Shown here piece by piece: positions 1-10,300 of a DNA stretch of 64,000 nucleotides (its first letter is position 1; each line of letters opens with the position of its first letter). The notes beneath the pieces are model-generated. The model was given only the letters and a program-made list of their open reading frames with translations. It was not told where the DNA came from and searched no databases. The DNA is taken from NCBI GenBank assembly GCA_013076295.1, contig RQOL01000729.1:310001-374000 (forward strand). The letters run 5' to 3'. The position numbers were made by a program, and so were the translations under genes. Source of the DNA: Sanderia malayensis (Eukaryota > Cnidaria > Scyphozoa > Semaeostomeae > Pelagiidae).

Positions 1-381
1 ATGTCTATAAACATTCAGCTTGACTGGCTAAGAGAACGCACGTTAAGGAGTTAAGATTTTTTTGTTAAAGTTCTTCATGACAGCCATTCACTTGAAAGCT
101 AATTTCATTGCAGTTTTATTCAGTGAACAGCAAAAACAGAACAAGAAGGCTATCTGGAAGCCTCTAACCGCGTTTGGTAAAACCTAAAACCTCTTTTTAA
201 TTTTATAAAACGTAAACACCATAAACCCATCTTCAAACTAAATATCTGGTAATCTAAAAGAGCATTTGACGCAAAAAATTTAATTATTATATTCATATTA
301 TTCTTATAATTAAAGCAGTAAAGCTAAAAGGGCAATTAAAACTATTTTTGTTCCGTGATTTATAAATGGTTTGTATTTCAG
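1..381 (+). other. MICAL intron, 3' part
   Basis: No coding exon is seen here. The stretch ends in an acceptor-like TTTCAG at 376-381, directly before the first recognisable MICAL exon, so it is best read as the 3' part of a MICAL intron. It is AT-rich without an evident repeat. Confidence 0.6.
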
Positions 382-3300
382 CGATTGTTGGCACAAAGAA
401 TAATCGTGATCAGAAATCACCTGGTTTGTCACAAAAATCGCCGTCTAAGGCCAGCAAAATGTCAATCATCGCAAGACTATCGAGAAGGTCAAAGAAGGTA
501 AGTATATAAAAATGTTATTTTATTTTAGAAGCATGATTATTGATCTATGCTACAGTATTGTTAATGCTATTTCATTCTGTTTTAGAAAACGAAGAAGCAA
601 AAACCAAAATTTAGCGAAAAAAACAAAGAAAATGTTGTAAGAATCATTATATGCACAACGAGGCTTGGCCTCGATTCTACTTCTTTTGTCCCACGTTTTC
701 TCTGCTTTTTTTTTGTCTTTCTCAGTGTAGCCGTAGCATAGCATGGCTTCAATTTCGCTCTTTGAATATTTCTCTTCCGATTTGTAGACTGAAGGGAACG
801 TGCAGTTGAAGAAATACATAAAGAAAGATAATTTAGGAACAACAGAAGCGCAGAAACTTCTTTCCTCATCAGAAAGCGACCCTTGTTCATCACCTGAACC
901 CAAATTAAACACTCCAACATCTAACAAACAACCACTGACAACATTGCAACCTTCTTCACACGTTGAACAACAGCCTGCCAGAAATAAGAATGGTGTCACG
1001 TTTGCAGTTACTGGGACAATATCCGGGGAAATTGAAACAGATGGAGTTAGAGAAGGGACAGAAGCAACAACAACAACAACAACTGTGGCGAGTCAGTCGA
1101 AGAGAACTAGCAAAATCAACATGCTAGCAGAGAGTGTATTTGGTGTGTCTACTAAACAAGCAGTGGCAGAGGCAGAAACGACGGTATGTCTACATAAATT
1201 CTCGAGCTCAGTATTGTGCAAGTATATTATCATTAAAGTAAAGCAATCAACCCATCCTAATAGTTTTGACATAGTATTGAGTATCGAGCATATTTATATT
1301 GATTTTCAACATTTATTGTGATATTTATCAATGTAAATGTCGTTGTGAATGTCTTTTGCAGTTGATGATTGAAAGTGTTGTTGTAACTGTACATGATTTT
1401 ATTGCGAGAGTTTTGCGAGAGATCTTCTAAAGAGAGGATTTTGACGGAGTGGCGAGCCAGAGAGAGATGTCAGCAATATGTTAGAAAGATACAATAGTTC
1501 AACGTGAAGTTATAGGATTTGTTTATTTTTTGTAGCTGTCGGAGAGTGAGCTGTGCTGTTTCTGCAAGCGTCGTGTTTACGTCATGGAAAGGATGTCAGC
1601 AGAAGGCATGTTCTTTCATCGACAATGTTTCAAATGCAACGTGTGCAAGTGTAATCTGTTGCCTGGTAACTACGCATTCGAGGCTGAGGAAGGAAAAAGT
1701 GGCGGGAAATTCTATTGCAAGCCGCACTTCAACCGGATTATTTATAATACACCCAGAGAGCCAGAAAAGCAACCGGACAGAGGTATGTACCGGTGCCAGA
1801 ATTGAATTTCATACAACTATTTCTTATATTTCTCATTAAGAGATCTTTTGTCTGTACATTTTCATATCCTGTTACATATTGCTGGACATTTGCTTGAAGA
1901 TACTTTGATGAAGCAGTCAGTCTATTTTGAAATGATGTGTATATTCATATCCATTTGTATAGCGAAGAGTCCTGCTAGGCCAAGGAAGACTCGTCCAGCT
2001 ACTCAAATTATCAATCCAACTGCTACACATGAAGCATTTCCAACAGCAATCAAAGAGCAACAACAAAGAGAAGATGAAGGAGAAGAAGATATTGAAACTG
2101 ACAGAGCGAGATCTTATTCAGAAATCAATGCACATACTTTTGATGCGTTTAATGACAGCACAGATGACACGACGGATCGACCAGGTCGTTATGATAAATT
2201 TGAAGCGAAGACATTGGTTCGTCATCCAAGTTTAACAAGACAGCAATCCAAGAAAGCTCAAGATGGTCTGTCGCCGAGGGCCTCTAAGCTCCATCACGCT
2301 GTCTCTTCACCGGCATTGCAGAAATTGTTGAATGAAGATGATGAGTTCGGAGAAGAATTGAGACAGCGAGTTGAGTTGAGAGACAGTGACCAAGGAAGAA
2401 GAAGACACTTGCGCAAACTGACACCAAGTCTTGAGTTGCAAAGGTCAATTGAGAATGATTTGAGACGTGATGATCACTTCACGCCCGGACGACCTGTCAC
2501 TCCGGATGAGATGAAGAAGAAACCGCTCCCGGTCGATTTGAGGCTGGATCTCAGTAATATGTCAGATGATGATGATTATGATGATGACGAAGTTGTCGGA
2601 GTGAAGTCTGATCAAAGTACTGTTGATGCTGATAATGAATCTGTCAGAAGTGGGGAGAAAGAGGATGAGAAAGAAATTGGAAAAGTTAAGAAGAAGAAGT
2701 ATGTTTTGAAAAGGAAGGTGAAGAAGGTGAAGGCAGTTTCAGAAACGATTGTAGAAGAAAAAGGAGGCATCTCTTCACCTGAAATTGATCGAACTGCAGC
2801 TGTAGAGTTGCAAGAAGATACGATGAAGAACGAAGCAATTGAAAGGAAGAACGAATCTTCTAGTGTCGAATTTGATGCTGCATATAGCGATGCAGGACAC
2901 ATCGATGTTGTTGCGAGTAATGCTGATGCAACTACTGGTGATATTGTGGGTGATAATGTCACTGCTAGTCCCTCCGATGTCATGGTTGTTGAAGGTGCAA
3001 AGGAACCAGTAGTCAAAGCGAAGGAGGAAAAGAAAATGAAAAAGAAGAAACTGGTGATGAAAAATCAAAAGAAAGAGAAGAAAGAGAAGAATGAGAAGAA
3101 AGAGAAGAATGCAAAGAAACAAAAAACAAATATTAAAAAGAGTAAAGAAGATGAGATGGATGCAGACTGGGTTGTAGTTGAAGTGAAAGGTACGATTGAA
3201 TTCTTTTCATTTTTTTGAATTCCTTTTTTAAGCCGTAAATGCTTGGATGGTGAAGAATATTGACGATTTTTTAGATGATAAAGTAAAGAGTAGGACGATG

Positions 3301-6300
3301 AAGGCGGATGAAACTGGATTCAGTGATGAAGAAGATTTTAAACCGAAACAAGATGGATTTTTCTCTAGAATGATAGGAACTACTAAACCGAAGGTGAGTA
3401 TGCATCTTGATGTTCCCTCCTCATTGAAGCGATCGACAAAGGAAGAGGTTTTTGTATTATTTACATGCTTAGATTGATAGTTGGTTGTGATGTTGTAGTC
3501 TCTTTAATAAGCCTCTATAATTACGGGCTTATTCTGCTTGCAGAGAGCATTAAAGACTGCGGAGGAGTTGGAAGAAGAGGACAGGAAGCAGAAGCGCAAA
3601 GAATTGAAGAAGATACAGCAAGCAGCGAATCAGAGAAGGCTAAAACGACTGTGGCAAGCCCAGTCAATTCAAAGAAAACTGAATGAAGTTGAAGTCAAGC
3701 AACTTGAGCTTGATGAGCAAGCCAAGGCACTGGAGCGAAGGCTACGAAGACCATACTGTTAGTATATTTATACCGAAGGTTAATTAGGGCTAGTTGTTAG
3801 CTAGTTAGGGATTGAAATAATTATAGTAATGATGGAGCGAAGTGACGCGTGGGTCAAAGTAGCAGATAGTCACAGTATGGGTCAAAGTAGCGACGGGTAA
3901 AAGTAGCGACGGGTCAAAATAGCGATGGATCAAAGTAGCGATGGGTCAATGTAGCGATGGGTCAAAGTAGCGATGGGTCAAAGTAGCGATGGATCAAAGT
4001 AGCGATGGGTCAATGTAGCGATGGATTAAATAAGCGATGGGTCAAAGTAGCGATGGGTCAAAGTAGCGATGAGTCAAACTAGCGATGGATCAAAGTAGCG
4101 ATGGGTCAGAGTAACAGTGTAAATAGTAACAGCTTTGATGTTTGATTCTAGTGAAACCTGAAGAAGAAGGACCGTTGATGTTGGATTGGTTTCAATTGGT
4201 GAACGACAAGAATGTTTTATTGCGATTCGAATCAGAGTTGATCATACAGGCAAATAGCATTCAACTTGAAGACCAACAGGCGAGATTAGAGGCTGACATC
4301 AGAGCACTTCTAACATCTGATGGTAGGATACGTATTCCACCTCATTTTCTTCACTCAAAATGAAGGATTTAATTGTGGTGGTGTCCCCTGAAGACCTTAT
4401 TCATGATCTCCTGTCTTATTTCTGCGATTTCTTTGTTTTTATTTCAGATCCCAAAGTCGATGATCAAGATTGGATTCAAGCTCTTACAAAGGAACTTGTT
4501 GATACAGTGGAGCAAAGAAATATATTAGTAGAGATGCTAGAAGAAGACAGAATAAGGTATACAGAATAAAGAATAAGACGACAGAACTCGAATAATCTCT
4601 GCGATGCTTTTGATCCTTGGATTGCATACCATATCTTTAAAGTCAATGTCAATATCATTATCAGTATTAGTGGATCAGGGTTAATGCGTTTCTAATATTA
4701 TATTTTTAGGGAACTTGAAGAAGACAAGAGCTTGCAAGATTTGATGGCCACCAAAGGTAATTAATAATTATATTAACTGTTTATGTTAACATTGAAATAA
4801 TAACTTTTTTCAATTTACTGTGGCAGTGGCGTAGATAGGAAATTTTACAGGGGGGCAAGAAATTCAGATTTTCCGACAAAGATAAGCATTTTTGTTTCTT
4901 CAACACTATGAATATAAGATAAGGAAATTAGCTAGAACTGAACGTAAACAGAAGATATTTATTTTCCGACAAGATCAGAAATTTTCCGACAAAACAGCAG
5001 TTTAGCTCTACAGGGGGTTTTCGCCCCCTGACCCCCCTTTATCTACGCCACTGGCCAAAGGTTTAGGGTTAGGGTTAGGTCATGCGGAGGAGAAGGGTGG
5101 TCAGTATGCGCAGTAGCCCAGTTATTGGTACTGCGCAGGAGCGTATATGACGTAATTGTGTCCATAATGGTTGAGGCATTGGCCTTTTGGTTAGGCTTAG
5201 GGTTAGGGTTAGGGTAACGGTATGCGGAGGAAAAAGGTGGTCAGAATGCGTAGTAGCCTAGTTATTGGTACTGCGCAGGAGCGTATATGACGTAATTGTG
5301 TCCATAATGGTTGAGGCATTGGCCTTAGGGTTAGGCTTAGGGTTAGGGTATGCGGAGGAGAGAGGTGGTCAGAATGCGTAGTAGCCTAGTTATTGGTACT
5401 GCGCAGGAGCGTATATGACGTAATTGTGTCCATAACGGTTGAGGCATTGGCCTTATGGTTAGGCTTAGGGTTAGGGTTACGGTATGCGGAGGAGAAATGT
5501 GGTCAGAATGCGTAGTAGCCTAGTTATTGGTACTGCGCAGGAGCGTATATGACGTAATTGTGTCCATAACGGTTGAGGCATTGGCCTTATGGTTAGGCTT
5601 AGGGTTAGGGTATGCGGAGGAGAAAGGTGGTCAGAATGCGTAGTAGCCTAGTTATTGGTACTGCGCAGGAGCGTATATGACGTAATTGTGTCCATAACGG
5701 TTGAGGCATTGGCCTTATGGTTAGGCTTAGGGTTAGGGTATGCGGAGGAGAAAGGTGGTCAGAATGCGCAGTAGTCCAGTTATTGGTATTGCGCAGGAGT
5801 GTATATGACGTAATTGTGTCCATAATGGTTGAGGCATTGGCCTTAGGTATAGGGTTAGGGTTAGGGTTACGGTATGCGGAGGAGAAAGGTGGTCAGAATG
5901 CGCAGTAGCCCAGTTATTGGTGCTGCGCAGGAGCGTATATCACGTAATTGTGTCCATAATGGTTGAGGCATTGGCCTTATGGTTAGGCTTAGGGTTACGT
6001 CATGCGGAGGAGAAAGGTGGTCAGTATGCGCAGTAGCATATATATAGGTACTGTGCAGGAGCATATGTGACGTGACGCTGGTTGATGATTTGTTGCGGAA
6101 CGAAGGACCCGGCCTAAATTTATTGAATTACGAAAAACGTTGCAAAAATTAATACTTTTAGATATACTGGATAATATGTATGCTCAAATTAAAGGTAAGT
6201 GGCATGGTTTTGACATCCCACAAGCTTACTGAAATATTAGCTGATGCGACACGGGATTTTACTGAAATATTCCAGAACTTTACCAAAATCTGCATTTTCA

Positions 6301-7085
6301 ACTTGTGTCACGGTTCTGCTTGCTAAAGGTTTCACAACGAAGAAAATCAATTATTTTCAGGCTAAGTGACTTTATATAAGTAACGGAATATATGGCGGCT
6401 GCAATTCTTTGAATTGATTCACTTATATAAGGCATGGGTACAGGTATAGGTATAATAACAGTGATTTGCCACAACTGCGTTTCCTTTCGAATTGGAGAAG
6501 TGGTGCATTTACTATCATTTCAGTAAGCTTTTGGGATGTCAAAACCCTGTCACTTACCTTTAATTAGAGCTCACATATTATATCTAGTACATCCAAGATT
6601 TTTAATTCAACAACTGTTTTGGTTGTTCGATTAATTTAGGCCTGTTGCATCGTTCCGTAAAAATAAACAAAATACCGACATTCGAAACGTTTTGGTCATT
6701 TTGTCATCAAAATTCCACTAGTATCCTCATATTATATGCTCTGCAACAGTATGCATACATTTAATTTTGGACTCATTGATATGCAAAAGCGATTTGCTCT
6801 TTATATTTATTAGATATTTATTTTCAGACAAGATCAGAAATTTTCCGACAAAACGACAGTTTAGCTCCACAGGGGGGTTTTTCGTCCCTCCCTGACCCCC
6901 ATCTATCTACGCCACTGTACTGTGGTACCCTCTATAACTCTTACTGGCTATATTTACCGAACCTTACGCATTATGCATATTTCAATTGTATTTGTAAAGT
7001 TATGCGTTATAATAATTATGCACATGTTAATTACAACATTTTTGTTTCTGCAGCGAAAGAATTTGGAATGGATCGACTTATTTAG
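382..7085 (+). CDS. MICAL: MICAL-family flavoprotein monooxygenase, C-terminal part
   Basis: Exons 382-497, 586-636, 788-1183, 1536-1782, 1963-3189, 3233-3393, 3544-3757, 4152-4322, 4448-4556, 4710-4756 and 7054-7085 join in phase and end at TAG 7083-7085. The order is a basic NLS-like linker (SRRSKKKTKKQK), a LIM domain ([18 protein letters not shown], then [10 protein letters not shown] and YCKPHF), a long acidic and lysine-rich linker, and a C-terminal coiled-coil bMERB domain (motif [18 protein letters not shown]). In the family, MICALs oxidise actin methionines to disassemble filaments, LIM and coiled coil autoinhibit, and bMERB binds Rab GTPases. The FAD monooxygenase and CH domains must lie upstream of this window. 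The LIM sequence is closer to MICAL1/2/3 than to MICAL-like proteins; which paralogue is unclear. The last intron (4757-7053) is swollen by a transposon. Confidence 0.9.
3835..4115. repeat. 16-bp minisatellite in MICAL intron
   Basis: About 17 head-to-tail copies of a 16-bp unit close to AGCGATGGGTCAAAGT fill most of the intron 3758-4151. Copies differ by single changes (GGATCA, GAGTCA, GGGTAA). No open frame crosses it usefully. Each unit carries GGGTCA, a nuclear-receptor half-site-like hexamer, which may be accidental. Confidence 0.9.
5058..6060. repeat. 128-133 bp tandem array containing TTAGGG hexamers
   Basis: Eight copies begin with TGCGGAGGAG at 5092, 5223, 5351, 5484, 5612, 5741, 5874 and 6003. 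Each contains TGACGTAATTGTGTCC, TTGAGGCATTGGCC and a run of one to three TTAGGG-like hexamers. Period differences come mainly from the number of hexamers. It lies inside the hAT-like element, so it is an element-borne, not a terminal, telomere-like sequence. Confidence 0.9.
6088..6655. repeat. long imperfect inverted repeat (foldback)
   Basis: Left arm about 6088-6245 pairs with right arm about 6508-6655. Matching landmarks are GTTGCGGAACGA with TCGTTCCGT, and TTAAAGGTAAGTGGCATGG with its near inverse ending in CACTTACCTTTAA. The 260-bp loop shows no gene. This may be a second, older element nested inside the hAT-like element. Confidence 0.75.
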
Positions 7086-7285
7086 ATACAGTCATAGCAT
7101 TATTAAATCATAGAATTTTCCACCGTTCATGAAATCTTAGCTTTCTTATATTTTTAATATTGTTCAATTTATTCAGCAAATTTATAGATAAGAAATTAAT
7201 TAATAATTTATCAAAATTATGTTCTTTGACTTGTCTCTGCTTTTTCGTCTGAGCTCTTCTACTATGTGCGACTCCGCAGGGCCTT

Positions 7286-7392
7286 ATTAAGAATTTCCCT
7301 CGCCAAGTGCCGTTTTACGTAGCTGCGAAGGAGACTTATGCTCCTTTGCGCGCGAGCGATGGTGACTTGGTTGGGTCCACGTGGTTTTGAAA
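7286..7392 (+). promoter_or_regulatory. PARP1 5' leader with acceptor-like site
   Basis: The MICAL stop is 307 bp upstream of the PARP1 start. A pyrimidine-rich tract followed by an AG (CGACTCCGCAG, ending near 7279) precedes the leader. This could be a cis or spliced-leader acceptor. No TATA box is evident. Use as a trans-splice site is inference. Confidence 0.3.
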
Positions 7393-10300
7393 ATGTCTGA
7401 CTCTGATTTACCTTTCCGGGCCGAATACGCAAAATCTGGAAGAGCTGGTTGCAAAGGATGCAGAACTCCTATTGCTAAAGACTCGCTAAGACTGGCCAAG
7501 ATGGTCCAGGTGTGTTTATAGCTTTAGATGTCTGAATATCATGCCTACCTAGGCCATCGCCATATTATCCAGTTTGTTGTTTTTGCTCATCGCAGACCAC
7601 GCCCATCCACTGTCCTGCATCGGTGATGAATATTCCTTACTGTATTTTTAACATGATTATTTTTGTATTTTTATCTTTGTAGTCTCAACATTTTGATGGC
7701 AAAGTAAGTTTATCTTTATTGTTCTAACTACTTTCGATTTCTCTGCCCTGAACTGAATGCTTCCAACAACAAGCGCCGGGAGCGTTTATTTTATCATATG
7801 CATATCAAGCTAAGCATGTATAGAGAGGGCGTTTAAAAAGACAGGCGTTTATTTGAAGCACTACCTACACCAGTTGATATTGTCAGTCACATTGCAAGAC
7901 GACAGATTTGTTTATGCTTACACATGTAATGGAACTCTGTTACTTTTATTTAGCAACCCAGTTGGTTTCACTTCAACTGTTTTTTTATGAAAAACAAGCC
8001 AAAAATAATACACGATATTGCTGGTGTGGATGGATTGCGCTGGGACGATCAGGAGAAAATCAAAAATAGGTTTGGTATTATAAGTAGCCCAAGTACATCA
8101 TCAGCATCTAGCTCACAACCCTTAGACGTAACAGATAGTGGTGTAGCGTGCAATGCTGGTGACTATAAAGTCGAATATGCCAAGTCAAACAGAAGCAAAT
8201 GCAAACATTGTGAATTAACCATCGATAAGCTGGATGTGCGTGTCGCTATTATGGTAGATGATCATGTGAAATTCACTGCTCAATGCATTCCAAGTTGGCA
8301 TCACGTCAAATGCTTTAAAACTGTGAAAAAGGCTTCGCCAGAGATGACAAATTTATCAGAGAAGGATTTGGATGGTAAGCTGTTTAATTATGCTCGATCT
8401 TGACCAGCATTCTACTCCTGTATTTTCCAAAGTCTGCCAGCAAACAAGCGATTGCTGTCGCTCTTACTTTGATGGAGAAACTTTTAGAGTGCTTAATTAT
8501 TTGCTGCCGCTAGATTTGTTGTCTTTTCTTAAAGGGTTCGAGTCTTTGAATGATGCTGATAAGAAAATGCTCAAAAAAGAACTTGGCTTGAAAAAAGCTT
8601 CTACTGCTAAAGTAGCTGCCAAAGTGGCCCAAAAAGACGCCAAGGAAGAAAACGCAGAAATTGCATTGAGGGTAGAACTCTTTTTAATTTATCACTGTAT
8701 AAAATTTTGGTCTAATAACTCTCTTATAATGTTTGTACATGTAATATTATAGGAGCAAGTTGAAAAGCTTTGGAAACTTAGAGACAACTTGAAACGGAAC
8801 TGTAGCACGTCCGAGTTAAAAGATTTGTTAGACATGAATGGTTTATACAGCAGAGGAGGGCAGAATGATGTATGACTATGAATAAAGATTTTTTGTACAT
8901 TATTTGGCATCCATTCTTGGATTTCTTCTGAATTTGATTTTTCACAATATTTTTTATCAGCTTCTTGAAAGATGTGCTGATGTGCTGATGTTTGGTGTCC
9001 CTGACCCATGTCCAGACTGTGGCCACATGGCACTACATTTCAAGTAATAATCGCATTATCATCTTAAATATATCTGCATTGACATATGAAAATATTAAAA
9101 GAACGATTTAAGTTGTACGATCCCGGAAACTATATCAATGAGAACTTCCATGTAACACAGAGATGCAACAACTATAACTTTTAGTAGTGTTTAAAGGATG
9201 GTTGTTTATTGTAGCGATTAACTTGAAGTGTTTTTTGTTTAGGTCGGATCGATATAAATGCGAAGGGCATCTTTCAGGTTGGACGAAATGTCTTTACGAA
9301 ACTAAAAAACCATCAAGAACCAAAATTATTATTAGCGACGATTTGAAGGAAGCATGCGATTTTCTGTGAGTTTTTTCAAAGCATTTTCAAAATTTTACAC
9401 GAGTTAGCTTAAATCTTCTCGCTAAATATTTTTCCTATTTTTAATTTTCTAGAAATACGTTTAAGCCGAAGGTTTGCGAGCGAATTTGTCCCAAGTCAAG
9501 GTTTGAGTTGTGAGTATAGGTCATAGCAGTGTAATTGAATTTTAAAGAGACTCGAAATTACTTGCTGTTTAGTTAGTTCAACTGCAGTGGCGCAGCGGTT
9601 GGCACTTGTGCTTGCCACCCATGGAGTCGCGGATCGATTCCACTGAGCGCCACTTGAAGTTGGGTTGAAGTTGAGTTGGAATTAAATGAGGCTCGGTACG
9701 CCGAGGATCTACAAGAGAGAGTAGATCCCCGGCGTACCGGGACTTTTCGTCTTTCCGAGAGAATGATTTCCGGCAGAAACGCCGAAAAACCATCCGCGTA
9801 TCGTACTCAACTACTAACTCTGTTGGTACACCGGGGCGACGGAACCAAGAGGGGCGTAGACACTCTGTCATTTGCCCATGTAATATTCACTTGGTAATCC
9901 GCCTCCAATAGTTATATACACGTAAAAATACTTATGCACTTACATTGCAACAATCCTAATAAATGTGGGAAGATGTCTTGAGACGCATGCGTGTGGTTTT
10001 CTACTGCTCTGGAGGCATCGAATCTCGTATTCTATATGCTGTTCTCTTTCAGTGATCCAGAAAAGCCTCTTGCGAACAGGAAGGTGTTGATATCTGGCAT
10101 AAAAGGGAAGCAGAAAGAAGATATTGCTCAACTGGTCGGTAATTTTGGAGGGATAGTTGTCCAAACTGCTGTTATGGATTTATATTGCTGCATATGCACG
10201 CAAGGTAAGATGAAACGATTTACAATGTACGATCAATCTACTTATATTTTTTTGATGGTAATGTTGTTTTCTTGCTTGAATATTGTAGAGGAGATACAGA

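Larger units (their letters stand above)
4824..6917. mobile_element. hAT-like non-autonomous DNA transposon (composite)
   Basis: The element begins CAGTGGCGTAGATAG and ends with its exact inverse CTATCTACGCCACTG. It is flanked by the 8-bp duplication TACTGTGG at 4816-4823 and 6918-6925. CAGTGG-type ends with an 8-bp target-site duplication are the hallmark of the hAT superfamily. No transposase frame is present. The 3' end is duplicated: 4956-5053 is nearly the same as 6806-6917, including the terminal repeat, so 4824-5053 alone also looks like a complete 230-bp MITE. Between the two 3' ends sit a TTAGGG-rich tandem array and a foldback sequence. Confidence 0.85.

Noticed and set aside
550..999. 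Minus-strand 149-codon frame over MICAL exons
   Set aside because: It is antisense to the in-frame MICAL exon 788-1183 and lacks a signal peptide, domain or splice support.
2612..3122. Minus-strand Ser/Phe-rich frames
   Set aside because: Mirror of the lysine- and glutamate-rich MICAL linker on the plus strand.
5041..6000. Chromosome end
   Set aside because: TTAGGG-like runs are short, embedded in 130-bp units and flanked on both sides by single-copy MICAL sequence.
5605..6064. Open frames across the telomere-like array
   Set aside because: Repeat-derived; the same peptide recurs with each unit and the frames lack any domain.
9587..9653. Functional tRNA gene
   Set aside because: It continues into a SINE-like body inside a PARP1 intron, and an anticodon arm is not clear.
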